Shown here: piece by piece, positions 1 through 7,423 of the stretch
Numbering within the stretch: the stretch's first letter is position 1
Layout: each line of letters opens with the position of its first letter
Origin: Thermoplasmata archaeon
GTDB taxonomy: Bacteria; Actinomycetota; Acidimicrobiia; Acidimicrobiales; Acidimicrobiaceae
Assembly (NCBI GenBank): GCA_021836665.1
Contig: JAKBHQ010000203.1
Location: 1-10,329 of the forward strand
DNA: 10,329 bases
Reading direction: 5' to 3'
Notes under the pieces: generated by a model
What the model was told of the DNA's origin: nothing
The model's database searches: none
Seen by the model: the letters and a program-made list of their open reading frames with translations, nothing else
Made by a program: the position numbers and the translations under genes

Positions 1-1456
1 CGAAACCGTCTTGCCATTCAAGGCTCTGTTCCCGCCTCCCATCCTCCTTCCAGGCAACCGCCAAAACGTCGCTATTTGATGCCAGTGCTACCTCTTCGAG
101 TGGCCCATCACCTCCTTCGAAGTGAACAGGGCCCGTCCAATCACCGGATTCGAATACTTGAACGACGCTTTCCCAGTAATAAAGCATCAGCGGCAGGCGC
201 CTTATGATGCGATAGGCGACCACCACCTGGGACCCGTCGACAACGCAAAGCTTCGGCAGTGCCGAAGGTGACATCTTGTGCATTGCGCCGGGTCTCGGCT
301 GCTCATACCACTGGTCCGAATCGGCGCTCAAGGTATAGACCTGGATATCCGCAGTAACGTTTGGTGAAAGGTCGGCCGGAATTGCCCTACCATCCGCCTT
401 GGTCTGGCCCGCTACCGACTTACCCAAATCCTCCAAAGATCTCAGTCTGGTGGGTCCAGACCCTCCATGGCCACCAAGTATCACCCGATCGGACGCACAC
501 CATATCGTTCCGTCATCGGTAACCGCAAGGCTTGGGTGGAGGGAGTAACCCGTCTTGTCAGAGAGTACAAATCGTCGATCAGGGTCACTCGGTCGCCTAA
601 GCAAGACAGCGGTGACGTACCCAGAGTCTCCATAGCTTGTCCACGCATAGCAGCTACCACCCTCGGGGAGCGCGACTAATACTGGGTCCCAAACATTCCT
701 CTCGTCTTCGAGGGACAGGCGCTCGGTTTTGGACCAGACTCCTGATGAGTAACGCTTGGTCACTATGGCGAAGCGACGATCGACCAGTTCCTGATAGCAA
801 CACTCGATTTGCCCGTCGCTATGAACCGTGATTTCTTGATTAAATGCGCTCACGCCGGGTGTACTGAGCAGTTTTGGCTGGCTCCACCCTTCGCTGTCAT
901 GCCTGACATACCAGACACCCATCTCTTGGTTGCGGCGATAGCCGTAAAACACCCATGGCTCCCCATCGGCGTCGGTAACCACCGACGGGCGTAGGCAATC
1001 ACCAGGAGTTCCAGAAACCGACACTGACTCATCCAAGCTCTCGCCATAGCGGCCAAGTTGTTCGACCAGTATCTGCTCGCCCGCCCCCTCGGTCCAACGT
1101 ATAGTCGCAAGGACAAATCCGGTCTCCGTCCTCGCCAAAGCTGGTCGTGCGGTTGGCGAGGATTCCGAAATTCTGCTGCTTTTAATACGTCGATACCCAG
1201 CGAGGGGTTTGAGATTCTTCAATAGGGCATCGACGGGCCTCAAGACCTCCGGTAGTACCCCTCCGCCCTCATCGATATCGGTATAGCGAGCTGGGTCAGG
1301 ATCGATGGCATCGAGCACCTCCTGGACTTCGTAGCCATCATCCATCGCCTCAAGGAGGCGTCGAATGAAACTCTCCACCAGTAGGTGACCCGATTTCGCA
1401 CCCTTTTCTGTCCCACCTACGGACAGCATTTCGTCGCTTTCGCCAAACTCTCCCAA
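1..1456 (-). CDS. Large hypothetical protein with beta-propeller/BNR-like repeats, C-terminus beyond the left edge
   Basis: Reading the minus strand from 1456 gives 485 codons without a stop, running off the left edge. I do not recognise the family. The first ~110 residues are acidic and partly helical (VESFIRRLLEAMDDGYEVQEVLDAIDPD). After that come repeated strand-rich units of roughly 45-60 residues with aspartate-box-like turns: VVTDADGEPWVFY, EITVHSDGQIECCYQ, AVTDDGTIWCASD. This spacing and the Trp/Tyr-rich strands suggest a sialidase-like or similar beta-propeller (inference). No signal peptide or membrane segment is visible, so a cytosolic location is likely. The start is a TTG 7 nt after an AGGAG; an in-frame TAA lies 12 codons further upstream. 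The gene follows the importer's binding-protein gene by 56 nt on the same strand with no clear terminator between them, so it may be the last gene of that operon. Confidence is high that it is coding and low on function. Confidence 0.8.
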   Translation of the reverse strand, partial: MGEFGESDEMLSVGGTEKGAKSGHLLVESFIRRLLEAMDDGYEVQEVLDAIDPDPARYTDIDEGGGVLPEVLRPVDALLKNLKPLAGYRRIKSSRISESSPTARPALARTETGFVLATIRWTEGAGEQILVEQLGRYGESLDESVSVSGTPGDCLRPSVVTDADGEPWVFYGYRRNQEMGVWYVRHDSEGWSQPKLLSTPGVSAFNQEITVHSDGQIECCYQELVDRRFAIVTKRYSSGVWSKTERLSLEDERNVWDPVLVALPEGGSCYAWTSYGDSGYVTAVLLRRPSDPDRRFVLSDKTGYSLHPSLAVTDDGTIWCASDRVILGGHGGSGPTRLRSLEDLGKSVAGQTKADGRAIPADLSPNVTADIQVYTLSADSDQWYEQPRPGAMHKMSPSALPKLCVVDGSQVVVAYRIIRRLPLMLYYWESVVQVFESGDWTGPVHFEGGDGPLEEVALASNSDVLAVAWKEDGRREQSLEWQDGF

Positions 1457-1463
1457 ACCAATA

Positions 1464-1468
1464 CTCCT
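1464..1468 (-). promoter_or_regulatory. Shine-Dalgarno AGGAG that fixes a TTG start
   Basis: On the minus strand AGGAG is followed by 7 nt (tattggt) and TTG in the frame of the propeller gene. The next in-frame ATG lies 8 codons downstream without a comparable site, so the TTG is preferred. Confidence 0.55.
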
Positions 1469-1512
1469 CAACTTGATAAAACTGATGGCTTACCTTTACA
1501 AAGGACGCTGAG

Positions 1513-2535
1513 CTATACGAGTCCCTGCTGCTTCAGCCAATTGGCCGCCACTACGTTTGCTGGTAGACCATTGATGTCCACTTGCGAATTCAGCTCTGTA
1601 ATAACCGGGGTTGTCAGTCGCGATAGTACGTTCTGCATTAACTTGCCGATCGCCGGGTATCGATTGAGCACACTCAGGCGAATTGTCTCGGCACCGTTAT
1701 AGAGCGGGAAGAACTTCTTGGTGTCCTTTAGTACAACTAGGTGGTTGGAAACGAGTCGCGCATCGGTGCTGTAGGTCTCGCCAAAATTACACGGGCTACC
1801 CGAACCGAGGCTGGAATAGATGAGCCCTAGTGCTTCTGTCTTCAAGTTAGCACCGGGGAAGGTAAATCCGTAGGCCGACTCAAGGCCGGGTAGTCCATCT
1901 GGCCTAACCGCAAAGCTCGAAGTAGAGCAGAAGGTAGCTACGCTCGGGTTGGTCTTCACTAGTTTTGCCAACTGAGAAATAGTTGTGATGTGATACTTCT
2001 TCGCCACTGCAGAATTTGCCGCTACGTCGTAGGTGTCATTAAAGGGTGATGGTCCGATCCACGCAATCTTGTTCTGCGCCCTATCCATCGCATTTAGCTG
2101 CTGGAATAGTGCCTCAGAGTTAGTAATCGACGAGGTCTGCTTCAGGTACACTACCCAGCCGGTGCCCGTATAAGAGGGAAACATGTCGATATTCCCAGCT
2201 AGTTCCGCTTGGCGAATCGTATCCACGCCCGCGATGTCGAGCTTCGACGTCACATTAGCTCCGGCTGCTTTAAGTGCGTCAACCGTGATGTACCCCATAA
2301 GGAGCTCTTCGGTAAAGTTAAGCGAGCCAACGGTAATGTTCGCTCCTTTTAGGTTATAGTTCGCAGCGATGCTGTTGGCGGGGGCTGCGGACGTTGTAGC
2401 GGACGAACTAGCAGCGCTGGACGAGGAGCAGGCCGAGAGGATCAAGGAAGCCGTAGCTATCGATCCGACTGTCAGTGCCGCTTTGGATCTGAAACGGACA
2501 CTGCCTAGGGAAATACGCTTGGTCAACTTGACCAT
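1513..2535 (-). CDS. Osmoprotectant-type ABC transporter substrate-binding lipoprotein
   Basis: Binds the substrate outside the membrane and delivers it to the two permeases encoded upstream. The 340-residue protein has a basic N-terminus, a hydrophobic stretch (about 18-34) and a lipobox LSAC with the lipidated Cys at 36, followed by a Ser/Ala/Thr-rich linker to about residue 58. The mature domain has the OpuAC/ProX/OsmF (PF04069 type) layout: GSLNFTEELLMGYIT at ~70-84, the QAELAGNIDMFPSYTGTG segment at ~109-125, and the late GETYSTDARL at ~252-261 corresponding to the family's G-E-x-Y-S-T-D region. Two cysteines in the mature part (203 and 249) could form a disulfide. The ATG is 6 nt from AGGAG. 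The substrate class (glycine betaine, choline, carnitine or similar) is inferred from family; the exact ligand cannot be read from the sequence. Last importer gene of the operon, 99 nt after the second permease. Confidence 0.92.
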   Translation of the reverse strand: MVKLTKRISLGSVRFRSKAALTVGSIATASLILSACSSSSAASSSATTSAAPANSIAANYNLKGANITVGSLNFTEELLMGYITVDALKAAGANVTSKLDIAGVDTIRQAELAGNIDMFPSYTGTGWVVYLKQTSSITNSEALFQQLNAMDRAQNKIAWIGPSPFNDTYDVAANSAVAKKYHITTISQLAKLVKTNPSVATFCSTSSFAVRPDGLPGLESAYGFTFPGANLKTEALGLIYSSLGSGSPCNFGETYSTDARLVSNHLVVLKDTKKFFPLYNGAETIRLSVLNRYPAIGKLMQNVLSRLTTPVITELNSQVDINGLPANVVAANWLKQQGLV

Positions 2536-2591
2536 TTCATTCTCCTTTCATTAGAGAAATTCATTAGAAACTTTCACTGGACAACTTCATT
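2536..2591 (-). repeat. 13-bp-period array of AATGAA words in the leader of the binding-protein gene
   Basis: In the minus-strand reading, AATGAA (once AGTGAA) occurs at plus positions 2586-2591, 2573-2578, 2560-2565, 2547-2552 and 2536-2541. Successive offsets are 13, 13, 13 and 11 bp. The linkers are also alike (TTTCTCT, GTTTCT types). The last two units flank the AGGAG ribosome binding site of the lipoprotein gene, and the final unit touches its ATG. Function is unknown; it could be a protein-binding array, an RNA leader element or a slippage relic. Confidence 0.6.
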
Positions 2592-2634
2592 GGAGTAATT
2601 CTTAAGAGACCGGACATCGCCGTTAGCAATTGGA

Positions 2635-3453
2635 TCAGCTGGGGGACAAGACTTCGCCAGCGACCATTACTACCCAGTCCAAAGCGAGGGCAAAAACAGC
2701 TACCAGCACGCTCCCGGTCACGATTATTGGTGTTCGATCTACTGCGATTCCGGTAGTGATCATCGTTCCTAGACCCCCACCGTTGATAAAGGTCGCCAGT
2801 GCTGCGGTTCCGACGTTTAGAATTATCGCAGTCCTAACCCCGGCCATGATCACCGGGACCGCTAAAGGAAGCTCAACTCCTACCAAGATTTGAATGGGAC
2901 GCATTCCGATTCCCCGCGCAGCCTCCAAGATGGACTTGTCTAACCCGTTCAGTCCAGTTACCGTATTACGCAATACGGGGAGAATCGAGTAGATAATCAG
3001 GGCATAAATTGCGGTCCTTGCCCCAACTCCGAGCACTAACGCTGCGAGAATCATCAGTCCGACGGGGGGTGCCGCTTGGCCCAGGGTCGCCAGGGCGGTG
3101 ACAACGCTATTTGCCACTGGTGCCTTCTTACGAGTCAGCAGAATACCGAGCAGGACCGCAAGCACGGTAACTACCGCTGACGAGATAAGGGTGAGACCCA
3201 GCTGTTGGATCAGCTCTGATCTAATGACCGACCAGTAGAGGCTGCGGCGATCGATACTGTCCAATTGAGTGCTATGAAGGTATAACACCAGTATGGCCAG
3301 GATCAAAATTAACATCAGGGGACGGAATGCTACGTGGCCGAACTTACGTACCTTCCTTCGCTTCGACGAAGACCCGGACGAACCTAATCCAGGTACCTCG
3401 CCTTTTTGGTCGAGGGGATGAAAGTTCTCGACTGAGGTGGGAAAGATACTCAT
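2635..3453 (-). CDS. Osmoprotectant-type ABC transporter permease (second)
   Basis: Inner-membrane half of the importer channel. The 272-residue protein has a polar, basic N-terminal extension of about 42 residues (SSGSSSKRRKVRKFGH), a first membrane segment at ~43-60, and a BPD_transp_1-type core from ~80 on with about five further hydrophobic segments. The cytoplasmic coupling loop reads EAARGIGM at ~177-184, followed by ELPLAVPVIMAGVR, the EAA motif that docks on the ATPase. The pattern GQAAPPVGLMIL at ~125-136 and the IINGGGLG-like TFINGGGLGT at ~221-230 are typical of the OpuCB/OpuCD/YehW-YehY group. The start codon overlaps the ATPase stop by 4 nt (ATGA), indicating translational coupling. 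It differs from the first permease of the operon mainly by the N-terminal extension and its extra membrane segment. Confidence 0.93.
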   Translation of the reverse strand: MSIFPTSVENFHPLDQKGEVPGLGSSGSSSKRRKVRKFGHVAFRPLMLILILAILVLYLHSTQLDSIDRRSLYWSVIRSELIQQLGLTLISSAVVTVLAVLLGILLTRKKAPVANSVVTALATLGQAAPPVGLMILAALVLGVGARTAIYALIIYSILPVLRNTVTGLNGLDKSILEAARGIGMRPIQILVGVELPLAVPVIMAGVRTAIILNVGTAALATFINGGGLGTMITTGIAVDRTPIIVTGSVLVAVFALALDWVVMVAGEVLSPS

Positions 3454-4655
3454 TTGTCGACGCCAATTATCGAAGCTGAGGATCCGGCGAGGGGGGCCAG
3501 CGACCTCCGAATGCCCTTTAGGTCTATTACCCCTTGGAAGGATTCGTCTCCGTCAACCACTACCGCACAGTCGTGGGGACAGTACACTATCTGCGTTATA
3601 GCGTCTCGTAATGAAGTCACCTCTAAGTCGAGCGTACAGTCCAGCTCAAACCTCATCGACTCGCCGTTGCCATCTAAATAGATCCAGTAACGTGGCCTCT
3701 TTGCTTCGTCGAGGACCAAAACCCTGTCTTTTCCACGCCCAAGTGCCTCGGCTAAAGCTACGAGTCTCTCGTCTTGCCCCATCTCTTCCGAAATAGTCGG
3801 CCACGGATCCAATGAAACGTCGCGAAGCTTCACACAAGACAGGAGCTGCACAAGCCGCCCCGTACCGAGCATCGATGAAACGAATGCATCCGCCGGGGCT
3901 GAAAGGACTTCCGTAGGGGCGCCGACCTGGGCGATCTTCGACTGGGGCCCAAAGATCACCACTCGGTCGGCGAGACGCATGGCCTCGGCCATGTCGTGGG
4001 TTACAAAAACGATCGTTTTACGTATGCTCTGTTGCAAACGGAGAAACTCGTCCTGCAGCGATGTTCTGGTTATGGGGTCAACCGCCGCAAAGGGCTCATC
4101 CATCAGGAGAATTGGTGGATCTGCGGCCAGAGCCCTCGCCACACCCACCCGTTGTGCCTGTCCCCCGGAAAGCTCCCGAGGGTAGCGGTCCCTGTACATT
4201 GACGGTTCAAGGCCCACCATAGATAGGAGCTCGTCTATCCGGTTGGCCGTACGATCCTTTTTCCATCCGAGGAGGCGAGGAACCGCCGCGACATTTTCAG
4301 CTATCGTCATGTGCGGAAAGAGGCCAACATTCTGTATCACATAACCGATCCCCTGGCGGAGACGGTGCGACGGTAGATCGTCGACATCTAGGCCATTGAT
4401 TAGAATCTGGCCGCTCGACGGCTCAATGAGCCTATTTATCATCTTGAGCGTGGTAGTTTTGCCGCAACCTGATGGACCCGTCAGTGCGACGAACTCCCCC
4501 TCCGCAATGGAAAGAGTCAACTTGTCCACTATCGGTGCGCCAGCGTCCTTGTAATGCTTAGACACGTCGCGAAGTTCTATTGCGGATCGCCTGGGCTTTA
4601 CCCCGGAGTCCACCTGTGATGCCTCTTGTGGTGATAGATCCAATGCCACCTGCAT
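3450..4655 (-). CDS. Osmoprotectant-type ABC transporter ATP-binding protein with C-terminal CBS-like region
   Basis: Hydrolyses ATP to power the importer; cytoplasmic. The 401-residue protein has Walker A GPSGCGKTT (60-68), Q-loop Gln108, signature LSGGQ (162-166), Walker B ILLMDEP (182-188) and H-loop His220. Residues 1-24 form a polar N-terminal extension before the ABC core. After about residue 270 there is a further ~130-residue domain ending GVIDLKGIRRSL, which resembles one CBS-like unit, as in OpuA/OpuC/ProV ATPases where such domains take part in ionic-strength or nucleotide control (known for the family; here inferred and weakly conserved). The annotated ATG has its GGGG only 2 nt upstream; a GTG two codons later (4649) sits 8 nt from AAGGGG and may be the true start. 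It is 18 nt after the first permease and overlaps the next permease gene by 4 nt. Confidence 0.93.
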   Translation of the reverse strand: MQVALDLSPQEASQVDSGVKPRRSAIELRDVSKHYKDAGAPIVDKLTLSIAEGEFVALTGPSGCGKTTTLKMINRLIEPSSGQILINGLDVDDLPSHRLRQGIGYVIQNVGLFPHMTIAENVAAVPRLLGWKKDRTANRIDELLSMVGLEPSMYRDRYPRELSGGQAQRVGVARALAADPPILLMDEPFAAVDPITRTSLQDEFLRLQQSIRKTIVFVTHDMAEAMRLADRVVIFGPQSKIAQVGAPTEVLSAPADAFVSSMLGTGRLVQLLSCVKLRDVSLDPWPTISEEMGQDERLVALAEALGRGKDRVLVLDEAKRPRYWIYLDGNGESMRFELDCTLDLEVTSLRDAITQIVYCPHDCAVVVDGDESFQGVIDLKGIRRSLAPLAGSSASIIGVDK

Positions 4656-4673
4656 GTCCCCTTACCTTGTCTT

Positions 4674-5321
4674 CTAGCGAATGCCCGGTGAAACCGTTAG
4701 TCGAGAAATCAGCCAAAAAAGGCCATCGAGCGCAATAGCAATGAGAAGGATCATGATCGTTGCGCTGAGTACCTCGGGTACCGCCGACCTCGAGCCAACC
4801 TCCGCCAAGCCGTTGAAGAGGGTGGCCCCCAATCCGGGACCGCCCACGTACGCACCAACGGCGGCTACCCCGACCACCATCATCGAGGAAAACCGCAGCC
4901 CAGTGACAATTATTGGCCATGCGAGCGGAACCTCGACGACAAAGAGCCTCCTCGTTCTCGTCATCCCGATTCCCGTCGCCGCCTCTAGGATCGCCGGAGA
5001 AATTGAATTCAGTCCGGTGATCAGATTACGAAGTATCGGCATCACCGCATAGATCACCAGGACGATCAGCGTAGGGACAAAACCGAGCCCGAAGATCGGG
5101 ATCATCAGCCCAAAAAGTGCCAAAGATGGAAGGGTTAGTGCGGTGCTGGTGATGCTAAGTAGGGGTTCAGCCAACCAGGAGCGTCGGTAGGCCAGAAGTC
5201 CGAGCAGTGAGGCGACAATAAACGCAACCAGCATCGCTACCACGACAATGACGATGTGCGAGAGTGACTCGCTTATCAGCGTATGGTAGCCGTAGCGAAG
5301 ATATTGTAAATAGCCGCTCAA
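4674..5321 (-). CDS. Osmoprotectant-type ABC transporter permease (first gene of the importer operon)
   Basis: Inner-membrane channel subunit, 215 residues, close to the usual length for OpuCB/OpuCD/YehY-type permeases. It has about five or six hydrophobic segments (22-45, 53-75, 80-95, 135-160, 185-207) and the EAA coupling loop EAATGIGM at ~113-120, followed by EVPLAWPIIVTGLR. ALTLPSLALFGLMIP at ~61-75 and YVGGPGLG at ~158-165 match the family pattern. The start is a TTG right after a GGGGGGGAAG purine run. The frame is open back to an in-frame TGA about 12 codons upstream, with no ATG or GTG between, so TTG is the best choice. It heads the minus-strand operon; a perfect palindrome lies 24 nt upstream of the start. 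Confidence 0.9.
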   Translation of the reverse strand: MSGYLQYLRYGYHTLISESLSHIVIVVVAMLVAFIVASLLGLLAYRRSWLAEPLLSITSTALTLPSLALFGLMIPIFGLGFVPTLIVLVIYAVMPILRNLITGLNSISPAILEAATGIGMTRTRRLFVVEVPLAWPIIVTGLRFSSMMVVGVAAVGAYVGGPGLGATLFNGLAEVGSRSAVPEVLSATIMILLIAIALDGLFWLISRLTVSPGIR

Positions 5322-5345
5322 CTTCCCCCCCGGTGTCTCGCTATA

Positions 5346-5360
5346 TGAGACTGTGTCTCA
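5346..5360. promoter_or_regulatory. Perfect palindrome TGAGACTGTGTCTCA, candidate operator of the importer operon
   Basis: Six-bp arms TGAGAC/GTCTCA around a TGT centre, ending 24 nt before the TTG start of the first permease gene. A further TGTCTC at 5334-5339 repeats one arm 20 bp away (the other is at 5354-5359), about two helix turns. The size, symmetry and position fit a dimeric repressor site such as those of GntR or TetR proteins (inference). No regulator gene is present in the window. Confidence 0.45.
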
Positions 5361-5463
5361 CGTTTGCTATAGCCACAATCTACACCACCCTTACACCCGA
5401 GCCGTGCAGTTTTGAGATGTTTTTTCAGCTTCCACCCGTAAAAACCCGCTGCCACATAAGCGA

Positions 5464-5491
5464 CCTTTTATTGTGGCGCCTTTTATTGTGG
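5464..5491. repeat. Tandem direct repeat of CCTTTTATTGTGG (15-bp period)
   Basis: Two identical 13-bp copies at 5464-5476 and 5479-5491, separated by 2 bp. A partial inverted copy, CCACATAA, lies just before the first one at 5452-5459, so the block is CCACATAA followed by two TTATTGTGG. Located about 145 bp upstream of the importer operon start. Confidence 0.7.
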
Positions 5492-5583
5492 AAATGGACA
5501 GCCCGCTGCTGGAGATAAGGGCATATGAAAACAGACGATCGGTTTGGCCGGTGGTGGATCCTCGCAACATAAAATCCCACCGC

Positions 5584-5748
5584 TCACCTGCGTTGGGCCA
5601 CAACTGAGAAGTACCCTCTTGCGGCCAGAGCATCAGCAGACTTTCCACAATCGAGAAAATTAGCGAATGGCCCCTGGAAACCATCATTGATCAGTTTTTC
5701 GATGTCTTTCTGGTGTCCAATGAACCTCGGTCCTGATGGTCCTAGCAT
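5584..5748 (-). CDS. Possible small protein of 54 residues, unknown function
   Basis: Minus-strand ORF with ATG 7 nt after AGGGGA, 65 nt downstream of the acyl-CoA synthetase stop on the same strand. The translation begins MLGPSGPRFIGHQKD and continues EKLINDGFQGPFANFLDCG, then KSADALAARGYFSVVAQRR. The mix of charged, aromatic and small residues looks protein-like, without low-complexity bias. I do not recognise it. It could be a small gene co-transcribed with the synthetase, the remnant of a longer gene, or chance. A longer overlapping frame on the same strand (5391-5687) looks less protein-like and lacks a good ribosome binding site. Confidence 0.35.
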   Translation of the reverse strand: MLGPSGPRFIGHQKDIEKLINDGFQGPFANFLDCGKSADALAARGYFSVVAQRR

Positions 5749-5765
5749 CGAGAGTTCCCCTGTGC

Positions 5766-5800
5766 AAACCTCGGTGAGAGTAAACCTCGGTGAGAGTAAA
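5766..5800. repeat. Perfect 16-bp tandem duplication AAACCTCGGTGAGAGT
   Basis: Two exact copies, 5766-5781 and 5782-5797, plus the first 3 bases of a third (AAA). It lies between the acyl-CoA synthetase stop and the possible 54-codon gene. A truncated related word AACCTCGGT occurs at 5723-5731. It looks like a recent slippage duplication; no function is evident. Confidence 0.8.
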
Positions 5801-5813
5801 TATTGTCGAGGAG

Positions 5814-7352
5814 TTACTTCGACTTCAGTCGAACCCTACTCCAGTCAGTCTTCCCCTTGAACTTTCCTTTGAGAATCTTGCCCCCAGGATTGCGCGGCAA
5901 GGGCTCTTTGGAGACCGAGATATATTCGGGGATTTTATAGTCGGCGATAACACCTTTAAGGCTCTCTGCGACTTGGTAAGGATCTAGCTCTACTCCAGGG
6001 ATTGGAAATATGATTGCACCAACTTTCTCTCCCATGACTTCGTCGGGCACCGGAACGACCGCTACTTCAAATACCCCGGGCAGGGCAGAAATGGCATTCT
6101 CCACCTCGACGCTGTAGACGTTTTCCCCGCCTCGGTTGACCATATCTTTCTTTCGATCGACGATAGTAACGAAACCTTCAGGGTCAATTCGAGCCATATC
6201 ACCGGTCATACACCAACCATTGACGAAGGTTCTCTCAGACGCTACGGGGTTGTTCCAATATGACTGGGAAACACTCTGGCCTCGCAGCATAAGTTCACCT
6301 ATGGAGCTATCTGGATCCGGTTCAAAGATGGCTGCGTCAACAACCGGCACAGCAAAGCCCACCGTCTCGGGTCGCAAGGTGGCATAGTGGTCCGGCAAAA
6401 AGGTTGCTAACGCTGAAGATTCGGTCAAACCAAACCCATTGCCAAGTTTTGCATTCGGAAACGACTTGCGTATCGCCTTGACTAGGTTCGGGGGCGTCGG
6501 TGCACCCCCATAGAGCACCCAGCTGACGCCTCCCACCTCCAAGGAGGAGAATTCTGGCGTATTCAATACCAACCAATAAATCGCCGGAACCGAAAGAAGC
6601 AAATTAATCGACTCCTGGCGCATTGCCTGGAAAAAGAGATTTAGGTCGAGTCCCGGCATAATAACACTCGTTCCTCCGAGCCCCAACGCAGGCATTAGCT
6701 GTGAGTTGCACCCCGTCACGTGGAAGAGAGGTACCGAAATTAGGCTCCTCATCCCTCCCTTTTCAAGCCCGGCGGCTCTCCGGCAATTCTCGACCGTGGC
6801 GACAAAATTCTCGTGAGATAATACAGCTCCCTTTGGGAATCCCGTCGTACCGGAAGTGTAAAAGATTGCAGCGGGATCGGTTGGAAGAGCGTCTTGGTAC
6901 AGGTAATGGGTATTCCCGACGAGGTCTTCTTTGGTATCGATGGCAAACTTAGCGTCGGAGTCGGAGATCACAAACTCAACCTCTTTTTCGGTAAGGCGTG
7001 TATTCACCGGAACGACGATCCCCCCGGCAAAAATCACCCCGAGAAATCCAACTACCCAGTCGACGCCAGCCCCGAGTGTGAGGGTTACCCGATCACCGCT
7101 CTTCAAACCCCTCTCTACCAGCCCACCAGCACATGCGGTCGACCGATCCCAAAGTTCTCCGAAAGTGATCCTCGATCCACCCAACTCAACTAGGGCTTCG
7201 GAGTCTCTGTACTCCTCTACCGACCGCTGGATCATTTCAGTTAACGTTGCGGCGATCTCCTGATATCGCAAGATTCCATCGGAACTCCTAAGAACTCCGG
7301 ACTGATCAAACGGATGAATCTCCGAACTGGTTTCATGTGGTCCCTTAGACAC
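5814..7352 (-). CDS. AMP-forming acyl-CoA synthetase (class I adenylate-forming, FadD-like)
   Basis: Activates a carboxylic acid with ATP to an acyl-adenylate, then forms the CoA thioester. The 512-residue protein is normal length for the family. Visible motifs: the phosphate loop YTSGTTGFPKGAVLSH (~165-180), A5 NGFGLTESSA (~305-314), the ATP-ribose Asp in MTGDMARID (~382-390), the hinge DRKKD (~399-403), RGGENVYSVEVE (~407-418), and the C-terminal catalytic lysine in PRNPGGKILK (Lys492). All active-site elements are intact. It resembles medium/long-chain FadD-like and CaiC/DltA-like ligases; the acid cannot be told from sequence. No signal or membrane segment, so cytosolic. The GTG start is 4 nt from AGGAGG; no in-frame ATG is near. 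It is divergent from the quinone oxidoreductase gene, and a palindrome and promoter-like elements lie ~70-110 bp upstream. Confidence 0.95.
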   Translation of the reverse strand: MSKGPHETSSEIHPFDQSGVLRSSDGILRYQEIAATLTEMIQRSVEEYRDSEALVELGGSRITFGELWDRSTACAGGLVERGLKSGDRVTLTLGAGVDWVVGFLGVIFAGGIVVPVNTRLTEKEVEFVISDSDAKFAIDTKEDLVGNTHYLYQDALPTDPAAIFYTSGTTGFPKGAVLSHENFVATVENCRRAAGLEKGGMRSLISVPLFHVTGCNSQLMPALGLGGTSVIMPGLDLNLFFQAMRQESINLLLSVPAIYWLVLNTPEFSSLEVGGVSWVLYGGAPTPPNLVKAIRKSFPNAKLGNGFGLTESSALATFLPDHYATLRPETVGFAVPVVDAAIFEPDPDSSIGELMLRGQSVSQSYWNNPVASERTFVNGWCMTGDMARIDPEGFVTIVDRKKDMVNRGGENVYSVEVENAISALPGVFEVAVVPVPDEVMGEKVGAIIFPIPGVELDPYQVAESLKGVIADYKIPEYISVSKEPLPRNPGGKILKGKFKGKTDWSRVRLKSK

Positions 7353-7423
7353 GGCCCCTCCTAAATTTAAACCTTTGGATCGCCCTCAAGATACCGCGAA
7401 CATACTCGAGCCGGTCGCCTTAC

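Larger units (their letters stand above)
5322..5813. other. 492-bp intergenic region rich in short repeats
   Basis: Lies between the acyl-CoA synthetase stop and the importer operon start, both on the minus strand. It should hold the importer promoter, but I see no convincing -35/-10 pair. It contains a palindrome (5346-5360), a 15-bp-period tandem duplication (5464-5491), a 16-bp tandem duplication (5766-5800), and four copies of the word CCACAAT counting both strands (5373-5379, 5470-5476, 5485-5491, 5645-5651). A possible 54-codon gene occupies 5584-5748. No intrinsic terminator with a T-tract was seen. Confidence 0.6.

Noticed and set aside
467..994. Several short plus-strand ORFs in the left 1.4 kb
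   Set aside because: They are antisense shadows of the continuous minus-strand propeller gene.
1381..1420. Inverted repeat GTAGGTG/CACCTAC
   Set aside because: It lies inside the propeller coding sequence with a 26-bp loop; probably chance.
5391..5687. Minus-strand ORF of 98 codons upstream of the importer operon
   Set aside because: No good ribosome binding site and no recognisable pattern. It runs through the tandem repeat block and overlaps the better-looking 54-codon frame.
5818..5833. Palindrome TTCGACTTCAGTCGAA at the end of the synthetase gene
   Set aside because: It is within the last codons, the loop is very small and no T-run follows on the minus strand, so it is not a convincing terminator.
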